Positions 42,395 to 50,836 of a stretch of 64,000 bases of DNA are shown here, one piece after another. Each line of letters starts with the position of its first letter. The stretch's first letter is position 1. Where the stretch lies: NCBI GenBank assembly GCA_024691085.1, contig JAILNX010000010.1, forward strand, positions 1-64,000. Direction: 5' to 3'. The translations under genes and the position numbers were made by a program. This DNA is from Clostridiales bacterium (GTDB lineage: Bacteria; Bacillota; Clostridia; Christensenellales; CAG-138). A model generated the notes under the pieces. It was not told where the DNA came from and did not search any database. It saw nothing but the letters and a program-made list of their open reading frames with translations.

Positions 42395-43632
42395 TCGGCA
42401 GAAAGGTAGGCTTCCTGTTCGGGGGTAAGCCTGTCGAGACCGAGACCCATGGCGTCAAGCTTTATCATCGCGACCTCGCGGTCAATGCTTTCGGGAACGT
42501 TATAAAGACCCGGAGCAAGCCCGCGTCCGTGCTTTACGAGATATTCCGCGGACAGAGCCTGTATAGCGAAGCTCAGATCCATTATCTCGGCGGGGTGACC
42601 GTTGCCGGCAGTGATGTTGACGAGCCTGCCCTCTGCCATAAGGTTAAGTATGCGCCCGTCGGGCATGACGTATCCGTCGATGAAGGGCTTTCTTTCGATC
42701 TTCTCGACCGCCATCTTTTCAAGGTCGGTCTTTGAGATCTCGACGTCGAAGTGACCGGAGTTCGCCATGATGACGCCGTCCTTCATCTTCTCAAAATGAC
42801 GCGCCGTGATGACGTCCCTGCAGCCCGTCGCCGTTACGAAGATATCGCCGAGCGGAGCCGCGTCGTCCATCTTCATCACGCGGAAGCCGTCCATCGCCGC
42901 CTCGAGCGCGCGGAAGGGGTTCACTTCGGTCACGATGACGTTTGCGCCGAGACCCTTGGCGCGCATGGCGATGCCGCTCGAGCAGAAGCCGTAGCCCGCG
43001 ACGACGACCGTCTTGCCGGTGATCATGTTGTTCGTGGTGTACATGATCGCGTCCCACGAGCTCTGGCCGGTGCCGTGACGGTTGTCGAAAAGATGCTTGC
43101 AGTTGGCGTCGTTCACCGCCATCATGGGGAAGCCGAGAGTGCCGTTCTTCACCCTCGCGCGGAGCTTCAGGATGCCCGTGGTCGTCTCCTCACAGCCGCC
43201 GATAAGGAACTCGCCGTACTCGGGGTGCTCGTCATGGAGCATCGTGACGAACTCGCCGCCGTCGTCGATGGCGATATGGGGCTTGAACTCGAGCGTTTTC
43301 CTGATGTGCTCATGGTACTCCTCGGGAGTCGAGTTGAACCACGCGTAGACGTTCATGCCCTCCGCGGCAAGCGCGGCGCAGATATCGTCCTTGGTCGAAA
43401 GGGGATTGGAGCCCGTGACGGCGACCTCGGCGCCGCCCTCGCGAAGGAGCAGCGCGAGATACGCGGTCTTCGCCTCAAGATGCACGCAGACCGATACGCG
43501 CAGGCCCTTGAAGGGCTGTTCCCTCTTAAACCGCTCCGAGAGCGTTTTAAGAACGGGCATATAGCATTTTACCCACTCGATGCGCTTTTTGCCGAGCGGA
43601 GCGAGGGAGATGTCTCTTATCGAATAGCTCAT
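42391..43632 (-). CDS. ahcY: Adenosylhomocysteinase-family hydrolase
   Basis: A 413-residue SAH-hydrolase-type enzyme that would split S-adenosyl- or S-inosylhomocysteine to homocysteine. Short archaeal/Thermotoga-like form without the bacterial insert. Seen: ETTTG (CEETTTGILKL), catalytic Lys and Asp-Asn in DANCKHLFDNRHGTGQS, and NAD loop VVVAGYGFCSSG. At the adenine-contact positions of the human enzyme (Thr57, Glu59 in HMTVETA) this protein has Glu and Lys (HLEAKTA). ATG at 43632 has GGAGG 5 bases upstream; longer frames run into the promoter. It heads the salvage operon. Confidence 0.9.
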   Translation of the reverse strand: MSYSIRDISLAPLGKKRIEWVKCYMPVLKTLSERFKREQPFKGLRVSVCVHLEAKTAYLALLLREGGAEVAVTGSNPLSTKDDICAALAAEGMNVYAWFNSTPEEYHEHIRKTLEFKPHIAIDDGGEFVTMLHDEHPEYGEFLIGGCEETTTGILKLRARVKNGTLGFPMMAVNDANCKHLFDNRHGTGQSSWDAIMYTTNNMITGKTVVVAGYGFCSSGIAMRAKGLGANVIVTEVNPFRALEAAMDGFRVMKMDDAAPLGDIFVTATGCRDVITARHFEKMKDGVIMANSGHFDVEISKTDLEKMAVEKIERKPFIDGYVMPDGRILNLMAEGRLVNITAGNGHPAEIMDLSFAIQALSAEYLVKHGRGLAPGLYNVPESIDREVAMIKLDAMGLGLDRLTPEQEAYLSAE

Positions 43633-43670
43633 GTTTCCTCCATATGAACGCATATTTTTCATCATCTCAT

Positions 43671-43699
43671 ATAATACCATGTCCGGGACGCAAAATCAA
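43671..43699 (-). promoter_or_regulatory. Promoter of the ahcY-mtaD operon
   Basis: Minus strand TTGATT (43699-43694), 17-bp spacer, TATTAT (43676-43671). Divergent from the riboswitch promoter 25 bp away. Confidence 0.6.
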
Positions 43700-43723
43700 G
43701 GCGGGAAAGCGCGATAAACCCCG

Positions 43724-43752
43724 TTGACAAAACGCGCGGGAGGGAGTATCAT
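43724..43752 (+). promoter_or_regulatory. Promoter of the folT-folC transcript
   Basis: Perfect TTGACA (43724-43729), 17-bp spacer, TATCAT (43747-43752). Transcription would start at about 43759, right at the riboswitch. Confidence 0.75.
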
Positions 43753-43760
43753 AAGCACGC

Positions 43761-43876
43761 TGAAGAGTAAAGCTGCGTTCGTAAAGTGTTGGCCGAACGG
43801 GGAGTTGACGGCCAAACGAAAAGCTCATGCGCCTTCGCGCAGGAAGCTTGCGGTCCACAGCCTGCATCCCGCTTCA
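43761..43876 (+). ncRNA. Tetrahydrofolate (THF) riboswitch
   Basis: The core AAAGTG ... GAACGGGGAGTTGAC ... AACGAA and the downstream CTGCATCCCG match the THF riboswitch family. P1 is TGAAG/CTTCA (43761-43765/43872-43876), P2 is AAGCT/AGCTT, P3 is TTGGCC/GGCCAA (43789-43794/43810-43815). CGGGGA in loop 3 can pair with TCCCG near the 3' end to make the family's pseudoknot. It sits directly before a folate transporter-type gene, the usual place for this class. Confidence 0.88.
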
Positions 43877-43901
43877 TAGGGCAGCCAAAGAGTGCTATGC
43901 G

Positions 43902-43943
43902 CCTCCTTCCCATGTCGTATGAATGTGGAAAAGGAGGTTTTTT
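43902..43943 (+). promoter_or_regulatory. Riboswitch expression platform: terminator that also hides the ribosome site
   Basis: CCTCCTT (43902-43908) can pair with the ribosome site AAGGAGG (43931-43937), extended by CC/GG and CAT/ATG pairs. The stem is followed by TTTTTT and then the ATG at 43944. The same hairpin could end transcription and block translation. Confidence 0.65.
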
Positions 43944-46001
43944 ATGTCTGTACTGATGATAATCTTCGGTCTCATCGTATTCTTTTTCGGCGCGTTCTGC
44001 CTGTTCGCCGGGCTCATGGGAAAGTACGAGCTCGCCGCGAACGTTCAGGCGTTCCTTGCCGCGTACTTTAAAGATCCGAAAACTGCGCTCATCATCGCCG
44101 GCGCGGTCGCGGCAGTCGTAGGCGCGGCGCTTATCGCCGCCGGCAACGTGCTCGAAAAAAGGAGGAGCCGCAGGAAAAAGGTATTCGGCATCCGCGTGCT
44201 GACGGTGCTTTCGATGCTCGTCGCCATGATGGTGATGCTCGACCGTTTCCCCGGACTTTCCGTAAAGAGCCCCGCGCTCAATATCGGCTTCGCGTTCCTT
44301 CCGCCCATGATCGCTGCCATACTCTACGGCCCGCTTGAGGCGGCGGTGGTCTACGCGCTCGGCGATCTTATCGGAGCGCTCCTGTTCCCGTTCGGAACGT
44401 ACCATCCCGGGTTCACGGTCTGCGCGGGACTTATGGGCTTCATCATGGGCGTGTTCCTCAACAAACGCCCCTTCGCGTTCACGGGCTCCCAAAGAGAATG
44501 GAAACGCATCCGCTTCTTCCCGAATATGCTCGTTCCCGTAGCCGTGAACTGCCTGGTGATCGGGCTTTTCGTCAACACGCTCTGGATCAGCCAGCTCTAC
44601 GGTTCCAAGACCTATTGGGGCTGGTTCGTCGCAAGGCTCGTTGAATACGCGATACTCGTTCCCGTTCAGCTCGTCCTTCTTCCGGTGCTCTTAAGGCTCT
44701 GCGAAACGCTTAAAAAGGCGGGATTCAGCCGCCCCGAAAGCGCCTCGCGGAAACAGCTCAAAAAGATCTCCCGCAGCGAGAGCATCCTCGGCCTTGAAAG
44801 GGTGACGGAGCTGCTTTCGCTCATGGGCGACCCGCAGGACGGCGTCCGCACAATCCATATAGCCGGCACCAACGGCAAGGGTTCCGTCTCGGCGATGCTC
44901 GCCTCAGTCTTAAAAGCGGCGGGCTATAAGGTCGGCGCATTCAATTCTCCCGCGCTCACGGGGCCGGAGGACGGCTTCCGTATCGACGGCGAACGCGCAG
45001 ACGCGGAGAAGCTCCGCGGGATACTTTCCTATATCGCGCCGTTCTCCGAAAAGATGGAGGACAAGCCCACGGAGTTCGAGGTGCTCACCGCCGCGGCATT
45101 CGAGCTGTTTAAGAGGGAGAACTGCGATTTCGCCGTGGTCGAATGCGGCCTCGGCGGGGACGGCGACTCCACGAACGTAATAAAGAGCCCCGTGCTCTCC
45201 GTAATTACCAACGTAACTCTCGACCATACCGACAGGCTCGGCAGTACAGTCCGAGAGATCGCCTCCCACAAGGCCGGCATAATCAAGAAGGGACGCCCCG
45301 TGCTGTTCGGCGGGACGGACGAAGAAGCGCTCAAGGTAATCGCCGAAAGGGCGGAGGGCTTGGGCTCGGAGCTCACCGTCGCGGATCGGACGCGCGTGAA
45401 AGTGATCTCCCGTACCCTTGACGGGACGGATGTTGAGTTTGACGGCTTCGGAAGGCTTACGCTCTCGCTTCTCGGCGCGCATCAGTCCGAGAACGCCCTG
45501 ACCGCGCTCACCGCCGTCGAGATACTGCGCGGCGAGGGCGTCGATATCCCCGACTCCGCCGTAAGGGAAGGATTCGCTTCCGCCGTATGGCCCGCGAGGT
45601 TCGAGGTAATGAAAAAGGATCCCGTCGTCATATTCGACGGCGCTCACAATCCCGACGGAATGACCTGCGCCGCCGAAAGCATGAGGACGCTGTTCAAGGA
45701 CAAAAAGCCCGTCGTCCTCATGGGCGTAATGGCTGATAAGGACTATAATAAATACCCTGAAATACTCAATGATACCGTCGAAAAGATCTTCACGGTAAGG
45801 CCCGAAAACCCGCGCTCGCTCGACGCGGGAACTCTTGCCGGATGCTTTGCCGCAAAGGGCTTCGCCGCCGAGGAGTGTTCCTCGATGGACTCCGCGGTCC
45901 GATCGGCGTACGCCTTCGCGAAGGAGAAGGACATTCCCCTTGTCGCCCTCGGCACGCTGTACATGTACGGCGAATTCAAAGAAGCACTGGACCGCATATA
46001 A
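43944..46001 (+). CDS. Fusion of a folate ECF-transporter S component (FolT) and folylpolyglutamate synthase (FolC)
   Basis: A 685-residue protein. Residues 1-265 have about eight membrane segments including an extra N-terminal pair; the region RVLTVLSMLVAMMVMLDRF and GALLFPFGTYHPGFTV resembles FolT, the substrate-binding S component of the folate ECF transporter. Residues about 285-685 are a Mur-ligase-type FolC: HIAGTNGKGSVSAMLASVLK near 305, CGLGGDGDSTNVI, VTLDHTDRLG and FDGAHNPDG. FolC adds glutamates, trapping folate in the cell, so import and trapping are joined in one chain. Start ATG at 43944 after AAAGGAGG, under a THF riboswitch. Confidence 0.9.
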   Translation: MSVLMIIFGLIVFFFGAFCLFAGLMGKYELAANVQAFLAAYFKDPKTALIIAGAVAAVVGAALIAAGNVLEKRRSRRKKVFGIRVLTVLSMLVAMMVMLDRFPGLSVKSPALNIGFAFLPPMIAAILYGPLEAAVVYALGDLIGALLFPFGTYHPGFTVCAGLMGFIMGVFLNKRPFAFTGSQREWKRIRFFPNMLVPVAVNCLVIGLFVNTLWISQLYGSKTYWGWFVARLVEYAILVPVQLVLLPVLLRLCETLKKAGFSRPESASRKQLKKISRSESILGLERVTELLSLMGDPQDGVRTIHIAGTNGKGSVSAMLASVLKAAGYKVGAFNSPALTGPEDGFRIDGERADAEKLRGILSYIAPFSEKMEDKPTEFEVLTAAAFELFKRENCDFAVVECGLGGDGDSTNVIKSPVLSVITNVTLDHTDRLGSTVREIASHKAGIIKKGRPVLFGGTDEEALKVIAERAEGLGSELTVADRTRVKVISRTLDGTDVEFDGFGRLTLSLLGAHQSENALTALTAVEILRGEGVDIPDSAVREGFASAVWPARFEVMKKDPVVIFDGAHNPDGMTCAAESMRTLFKDKKPVVLMGVMADKDYNKYPEILNDTVEKIFTVRPENPRSLDAGTLAGCFAAKGFAAEECSSMDSAVRSAYAFAKEKDIPLVALGTLYMYGEFKEALDRI

Positions 46002-46002
46002 T

Positions 46003-46029
46003 AAAAAAAGCCCCGCGAGGGGTTTTTTT
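46003..46029. terminator. Terminator between folT-folC and the DUF362 gene
   Basis: Stem of seven A-T and four G-C pairs (46003-46014 with 46019-46029, one bulged G at 46010), T-run after and A-run before; serves both convergent genes. Confidence 0.8.
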
Positions 46030-46033
46030 CGCT

Positions 46034-47146
46034 TCATTTGACCGTTACGAGCTCGTATTCCCTCGTTCCGAGACCGAGCTTTTCGGCGTGGATGAGGCCC
46101 GCCTCCCAGTCGGTGTCGGGGTGGACGATCCTGAAGAGATCGTGAGAGTGTCCGTGATCGTGGGGGACGTCCGCCGCGCTTGTGGGCACGACGGGAGCCT
46201 TGTTCGCCGCGTCGACGCAGGCCTGGTCGAGCGCGACGGGATCGAAGGAGGCGAACATGCCGACGTCGGGAATGACGGGTATGTCGTTCGCGGAATCGCA
46301 GTCGCATTCGGGCGAAACGTCGATGACCATGCTTAAATGGAAGCTCGGCTTATCCGCAAGGACCGCTTTGGTGTACTCGGCGATCTTCTTGTTCATGACG
46401 GGCTTCGCCTCGTCCCACTTGGTCATTATCGCGCTCTTGGGGCAGTACGCGATGCAGTAGCCGCAGCCGACGCAGTGCGCTTCGTCGATCTCGGCCTTGC
46501 CGTCCACGACGTGGACGCCGTCGTTTAAGCAGTGACGGACGCACATGCCGCAGCCGATGCAGCGCTTTTTCGAGATCCTGGGCGTGCCGGAGGAATGCAT
46601 CTCCATCTTGCCCTTCTTGGAGCCGGCTCCCATGCCGATGTTTTTCAGGCATCCGCCGAAACCCGCGTTGACGTGTCCCTTGAAATGAGTGAGCGAAATG
46701 ACGATGTCCGCCTCGGCGATCGCGGCTCCTATCTTGGCGGTCTTGACGTACTCGCCGCCCTCTACGGGGATCTCGCGCTCGTCGGTTCCGCGCAGACCGT
46801 CCGCGATTATCGTATGCACGCCGGTCGCCAGAGGATTGTAGCCATTCATGTACGCCGCGTCGAGGTGGTCGAGCGCGTTGTTCCTGTAGCCGACGTAGAG
46901 CGTGTTGCAGTCGGTGAGGAAGGGCTTGCCGCCGAGCTCTTTTATAAGGTCGCAGAGCACCCGCGCGTACTGTTGGCGCAGGAACGCCATATTGCCGACC
47001 TCGCCGAAATGTATCTTAACTGCGACGTATTTGTCCTTGAAATCGATGTTTCTTATGCCCGCGCGCTCGGCGAGCCTTTTGAACTTGTTGAGCAGGCTGT
47101 CGCCCATGCCAACGTGCATATCCGTAAAATAAACCCTTGAAGCCAT
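46034..47146 (-). CDS. DUF362 protein with two 4Fe-4S clusters
   Basis: A 370-residue protein: a DUF362 domain (about residues 1-180 and 260-370; KIHFGEVGNMAFLRQQYAR, VISLTHFKGHVNAGFGG) with a central ferredoxin-type pair of clusters, CIGCGMCVRHC and CVGCGYCIAYCPKSA, near residues 190-230. Function is not established; it may be an electron carrier or corrinoid-related. The ATG at 47146 has CGGAGG upstream. It has its own promoter and stands divergent to trx. Confidence 0.88.
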   Translation of the reverse strand: MASRVYFTDMHVGMGDSLLNKFKRLAERAGIRNIDFKDKYVAVKIHFGEVGNMAFLRQQYARVLCDLIKELGGKPFLTDCNTLYVGYRNNALDHLDAAYMNGYNPLATGVHTIIADGLRGTDEREIPVEGGEYVKTAKIGAAIAEADIVISLTHFKGHVNAGFGGCLKNIGMGAGSKKGKMEMHSSGTPRISKKRCIGCGMCVRHCLNDGVHVVDGKAEIDEAHCVGCGYCIAYCPKSAIMTKWDEAKPVMNKKIAEYTKAVLADKPSFHLSMVIDVSPECDCDSANDIPVIPDVGMFASFDPVALDQACVDAANKAPVVPTSAADVPHDHGHSHDLFRIVHPDTDWEAGLIHAEKLGLGTREYELVTVK

Positions 47147-47175
47147 ACGTGTTTCCTCCGATATTTGTTTGGGTA

Positions 47176-47204
47176 AGTATACCACGGAGAGCGAGCGCGG
47201 GCAA
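47176..47204 (-). promoter_or_regulatory. Promoter of the DUF362 gene
   Basis: Minus strand TTGCCC (47204-47199), 17-bp spacer, TATACT (47181-47176). Confidence 0.6.
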
Positions 47205-47235
47205 GAGCAAAGCATGTTCGGTGCAAAAAAAGCCG

Positions 47236-47264
47236 TTGCATAAAGATCGGAAATAGGGTACAAT
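47236..47264 (+). promoter_or_regulatory. Promoter of the thioredoxin-rubrerythrin-rubredoxin operon
   Basis: TTGCAT (47236-47241), 17-bp spacer, TACAAT (47259-47264). Confidence 0.65.
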
Positions 47265-47297
47265 ATGCATAAAGAAAAGACCGAAAGGAGTTTTTAC

Positions 47298-47606
47298 ATG
47301 AAGGAAATCGAACTGACCTTCGATAAATTCGAAGAGATCGTTATGCAGTCCGACAAGCCCGTGCTCGTCGACTTCTGGGCGACTTGGTGCGGACCCTGCC
47401 GCATGCTCGGGCCGGTCATTGCCCAGATCGCGGAGGAACGCGACGATATCGTCGTCTGCAAGGTCAACGTTGACAACGAGCCCCAGCTCGCTCAGCAGTT
47501 CAACGTTATGAGCATACCCACGGTCATCGTGTTCAAAAACGGCATGATCGCGAACAAATCGGTTGGCTTTAAGCCCAAACAGCAGATACTCGATCTTATC
47601 GACTGA
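47298..47606 (+). CDS. trxA: Thioredoxin
   Basis: A 102-residue thioredoxin with the active site WCGPC (FWATWCGPCRMLGP) near residue 30 and cis-proline SIPTVIVFKNG. Reduces protein disulfides. AAAGGAG lies 7 bases before the ATG at 47298. It is 12 bp upstream of rubrerythrin, so it belongs to the same oxidative-stress operon. Confidence 0.96.
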   Translation: MKEIELTFDKFEEIVMQSDKPVLVDFWATWCGPCRMLGPVIAQIAEERDDIVVCKVNVDNEPQLAQQFNVMSIPTVIVFKNGMIANKSVGFKPKQQILDLID

Positions 47607-47618
47607 AAGGAAAACAAT

Positions 47619-48155
47619 ATGAACAAGTACTCGGGAACACAGACGGAAAAGAACCTCCAGGCCGCCTTCGCGGGCGAGAGCCAGGCTAGGAACAAGTACA
47701 CCTACTTTGCGTCCAAGGCAAAGAAGGAGGGCTTCGAGCAGATCTCCGCGATCTTTTTAAAGACCGCCGACAACGAGAAGGAGCACGCGAAGCTCTGGTT
47801 CAAGGAGCTGAACGGCATCGGCTCCACCGCCGAGAATCTTGCCGCCGCTGCCGACGGCGAGAACTACGAGTGGACGGATATGTACGAGGAGTTCGCGAAG
47901 ACCGCGGAGGCCGAGGGTTTCCCCGAGCTCGCGGAGAAGTTCCGCGGCGTCGGCGCGATCGAGAAGGAGCACGAGGCAAGGTACCGCGCGCTTCTTGCGA
48001 ACGTCGAGGCGCAGAAGGTGTTTGAGAAGTCCGAGGTCAAGGTGTGGGAATGCAGGAACTGCGGCCATATCGTAGTCGGCACTAAGGCTCCCGAGATCTG
48101 CCCGGTATGCGCGCATCCCCAGGCATATTTCGAGATCAACGAAAAGAACTATTAA
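47619..48155 (+). CDS. rbr: Rubrerythrin
   Basis: A 178-residue non-haem iron peroxidase that removes hydrogen peroxide in anaerobes. N-terminal ferritin-like di-iron domain with ExxH pairs ([30 protein letters not shown]) and C-terminal rubredoxin-type iron site CRNCG ... CPVCAHP. Electrons usually come from rubredoxin, which is the next gene. AAGGAA precedes the ATG. Confidence 0.96.
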   Translation: MNKYSGTQTEKNLQAAFAGESQARNKYTYFASKAKKEGFEQISAIFLKTADNEKEHAKLWFKELNGIGSTAENLAAAADGENYEWTDMYEEFAKTAEAEGFPELAEKFRGVGAIEKEHEARYRALLANVEAQKVFEKSEVKVWECRNCGHIVVGTKAPEICPVCAHPQAYFEINEKNY

Positions 48156-48184
48156 TTAATCAAGGTCACGAAAGGAGCATTACC

Positions 48185-48340
48185 ATGAAGTACGTATGTG
48201 AAGCCTGCGGCTGGGTCTACGACGAGGAGCTCGGCGATCCCGAAAACGGCATCGCCCCCGGCACCAAGTTCGAGGATCTCCCCGATGATTTCGCCTGCCC
48301 GCTCTGCGGCGTCGGCAAGGATATGTTCGCCGCCGAGTGA
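48185..48340 (+). CDS. Rubredoxin
   Basis: A 51-residue one-iron electron carrier with CEACG (residues 5-9) and CPLCG (residues 38-42). AAAGGAG lies 8 bases before the ATG at 48185. It follows rubrerythrin by 29 bp and is the likely electron donor. A terminator follows directly. Confidence 0.96.
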   Translation: MKYVCEACGWVYDEELGDPENGIAPGTKFEDLPDDFACPLCGVGKDMFAAE

Positions 48341-48363
48341 ACCTGTCCCGAACAACAAAGGAT

Positions 48364-48390
48364 AAAAGGCGGTAATCCCGCCTTTTGTTG
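48364..48390 (+). terminator. Terminator of the rubredoxin operon
   Basis: 9-bp stem (48364-48372/48378-48386) followed by GTTGTTTT. The T-rich tail doubles as the -35 box of the next gene. Confidence 0.8.
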
Positions 48391-48416
48391 TTTTCCCCGC
48401 CCGACGGTGGTATAAT
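48388..48416 (+). promoter_or_regulatory. Promoter of the alpha/beta hydrolase gene
   Basis: TTGTTT (48388-48393), 17-bp spacer, TATAAT (48411-48416). It starts one base after the upstream terminator stem. Confidence 0.7.
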
Positions 48417-48446
48417 CGTAAAAACACTTAAAAGGACTTAAACGGT

Positions 48447-49256
48447 ATGCGTCTCGATCCCGAAATCGTCCATCTTGATATGGAATGGGGCGGCATGAAG
48501 ATGATCGTGCTTCGCCCGAGAAATAAAAAGGAAAAGCTGCCGGGGATACTCTGGCTCCACGGCGGCGGCTACTTCGAGGGCGGGCCCGAAATGGTGTTCG
48601 TATCGAAGGGCATGGACGCCGCGAGAAAGTTCGGAGCGGTGCTCGTTTCGCCCGAGTACCGCCTTTCGGGGACGGCGCCGTATCCCGCCGCGCTCGACGA
48701 CGCATACGCCGCGCTTAAGTGGCTTAACGACAACAGGGAAAAGCTCGGCGTCGACAGGATAATGGTCGGCGGCGAAAGCGCGGGCGGCGGTCTCGCCGCG
48801 GCTCTCTGCATGCTCGCGAGGGACAGGGGAGAGATAGAGATATCGTATCAGATGCCGCTCTATCCTATGCTCGACTGCGACGATACGGAATCCTCGCGGG
48901 ACAACAACAATCCCCTTTTCTGGAATACGAAGAGGAATCACGAGGCGTGGAAGCAGTATCTGGGCGAGCTGTGGGGATCGGACGACGTTCCGCCCTACGC
49001 GTCCCCCGCAAAGCAGACGGACTATTCGCGCCTGCCGCCGTGCTACACGTTCGTCGCGGACGGCGAGCCGTTTTACTGCGAGACGCTTGAGTACGTAAGA
49101 CGGCTGAACGAGGCGGGAGTAGAGGCGCACACCGACGTGTTCCATGCCGATCAGCACGCCTTCGATGCGGTCTTCCCTTGGAAGAAGATCTCGAAGGAAG
49201 CGAAGGCGAAGTTCCTTGAACGCTTCGCCGAACAGCTTGAAAAAAACAGAACGTAA
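48447..49256 (+). CDS. Alpha/beta hydrolase, HSL/esterase family
   Basis: A 269-residue hydrolase of the hormone-sensitive-lipase family. Oxyanion-hole motif HGGGYF near residue 39, nucleophile GESAGGG near 112, likely acid Asp in FVADGEPFYCET near 208 and histidine in ADQHAFDAVF near 236. The family hydrolyses short-chain esters, including acetyl groups on sugars. No signal peptide, so cytoplasmic. Single gene. Confidence 0.88.
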   Translation: MRLDPEIVHLDMEWGGMKMIVLRPRNKKEKLPGILWLHGGGYFEGGPEMVFVSKGMDAARKFGAVLVSPEYRLSGTAPYPAALDDAYAALKWLNDNREKLGVDRIMVGGESAGGGLAAALCMLARDRGEIEISYQMPLYPMLDCDDTESSRDNNNPLFWNTKRNHEAWKQYLGELWGSDDVPPYASPAKQTDYSRLPPCYTFVADGEPFYCETLEYVRRLNEAGVEAHTDVFHADQHAFDAVFPWKKISKEAKAKFLERFAEQLEKNRT

Positions 49257-49375
49257 TAAGCAGACAGAAACAGGGGGGTCCGCTCATTCGGGCGGGTCCT
49301 TTTTTGACGCAAAACCGTCTTTTATGACGGCTTTTCTTCTTTGATTAATATATGTTTAATTTCATTACCCAATGG

Positions 49376-49404
49376 TTGCTTTTTAAGACTCTTTACAGTA
49401 TAAT
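49376..49404 (+). promoter_or_regulatory. Promoter upstream of the glycopolymer locus
   Basis: TTGCTT (49376-49381), 17-bp spacer, perfect TATAAT (49399-49404). Transcription would start near 49411, about 230 bases before the first gene. Confidence 0.65.
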
Positions 49405-49410
49405 ACATTC

Positions 49411-49620
49411 TGTATAGCTATACCCTCCGGAAGTATGCGCTTTTACAAAGTTTTTCCCCGCGCCGGGGCTCCGAGATTCGCTTGAGGACGCTCACGCACC
49501 GATTGTGCGGTCCGCCCGAACCGATGACATAATGCTTTCTTTTTCGAACGCGATACCGCGTTCGTATGGCGGAGCATTGTCCCGGGGCGCAGGAGAAGCA
49601 CCTTTTTTGAGAATTATTTT
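49411..49620 (+). ncRNA. Structured leader or small RNA ahead of the glycopolymer locus
   Basis: A roughly 210-base untranslated stretch with several stems. CCCCG/CGGGG lies near 49459. CGCAC (49495-49499) pairs with GTGCG across CGATT. A long hairpin joins GACATAATGCT (49524-49534) with AGCATTGTC (49573-49581), enclosing the perfect stem CGAACGCG/CGCGTTCG. It ends at a T-run (CACCTTTTTTG). GGTCCGCCCGA vaguely resembles a conserved 6S RNA segment, but the overall match is not enough to name it. It could be the leader that controls the locus. Confidence 0.4.
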
Positions 49621-49638
49621 AGCGAGGATCATCGAACC

Positions 49639-50781
49639 TTGAACACCGTTGATGCTTTTACCGCCCTTCTGCGCTGCGCAGTTACGGGCAGTAACGAAAA
49701 GATCGATCTGGGCGAAGCGGATCCCGAGCTTTTGTACACCATGTCAAAGGCTCACGATCTTGCTCATCTGGTCTTTTACGAATTAAAGCGTCTCGGGATA
49801 ACTCTGCCCGATGAGGTTCAGCAGAAGTTCAAAAAGCAATACGATATCGCGCTGTACCGTCACGTGAAGCGGACGGTCACGACCGAACAGATACGCGCCG
49901 CGCTTGAAAGAGCGAAGATCCCGTTCGTGCTTTTGAAGGGCTCCGTGCTTCTTAATCTTTATCCCGAGGCGTGGATGAGGACAAGCTCGGACGTCGACGT
50001 GCTTGTCAGGGAGGCTGATCACAAAAGAGCGGCGGAAGCGTTCAAAGAAATAGGCTGGAAGACGCTCCATGAGTCGCCGCACGATCTCTTTCTTGTCACG
50101 CCGAGCGGCTTCAGCGTAGAGCTGCATCACACCCTGATCGAGGAGAACAGATACCCGCGTGTCGTATCGCTGCTGAAAAGGGTATGGGAGTACGCATCTC
50201 CGAAGGAGGGCCTCTTCGAGCACGAACTTAATGATGAGTTCTTCTTCTATTACCATATCGCGCATATGGTGAAGCATTTCGAGAACGGCGGCTGCGGCTT
50301 GAGGCCGATCGTGGACCTCTGGATGCTCGATCACAGGACGGAGCATGACCGCGAAAAGCGCTTCGGGATGCTCGAAACGGGCGGCATTGCGCGTTTTGCC
50401 GAGATCATGGAGGAGCTTTCCGAGATATGGCTTTCAGGCAAGGAAAAGGATCCGTCCCTTAACGACGTCGAGGAGTACATCATAAACGGCGGCGCGTTCG
50501 GAACTTTCGAACACTCCGTCGTCGTCAAAAGAAACAAGGCCGCGAACGGCTTTACATATTATCTGCGCCGTCTGTTCCTTCCGTACGATCAGTTAAGGTG
50601 CATATACCCGATACTGAAAAAATGCCCGATACTGCTTCCGTTCTGCTGGATCGCACGCTGGTTCAGACTGCTGAACCCCAACGTGAGAAAGAGGACCATT
50701 AGCGAGATCGGCATCGCTGAATCCGCAGGCTCGGAAGCCGAAAGGATCGGAGCCATCATGAAACAGCTCGGCATTTCGTGA
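49639..50781 (+). CDS. Nucleotidyltransferase-fold protein (NTP_transf_5-like)
   Basis: A 380-residue protein of the uncharacterised nucleotidyltransferase family seen in glycan and peptide clusters. The pattern [18 protein letters not shown] followed by [10 protein letters not shown] (G-S ... D-x-D) near residues 95-118 gives the metal-binding core, and [12 protein letters not shown] near 158 is typical. The start is TTG at 49639 with GCGAGGA about 10 bases upstream. It is the first gene after the structured leader. What it transfers is not known. Confidence 0.75.
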   Translation: MNTVDAFTALLRCAVTGSNEKIDLGEADPELLYTMSKAHDLAHLVFYELKRLGITLPDEVQQKFKKQYDIALYRHVKRTVTTEQIRAALERAKIPFVLLKGSVLLNLYPEAWMRTSSDVDVLVREADHKRAAEAFKEIGWKTLHESPHDLFLVTPSGFSVELHHTLIEENRYPRVVSLLKRVWEYASPKEGLFEHELNDEFFFYYHIAHMVKHFENGGCGLRPIVDLWMLDHRTEHDREKRFGMLETGGIARFAEIMEELSEIWLSGKEKDPSLNDVEEYIINGGAFGTFEHSVVVKRNKAANGFTYYLRRLFLPYDQLRCIYPILKKCPILLPFCWIARWFRLLNPNVRKRTISEIGIAESAGSEAERIGAIMKQLGIS

Positions 50782-50836
50782 CCGGGTGCGGGCATATTGT
50801 TTTCGCCGCAGGAATACAGTTTTAGGAGGATCGCTT

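Noticed and set aside
49411..49620. 6S RNA
   Set aside because: Size and promoter fit, but the closing stem and central bubble could not be drawn convincingly, so it is left as an unnamed structured RNA.
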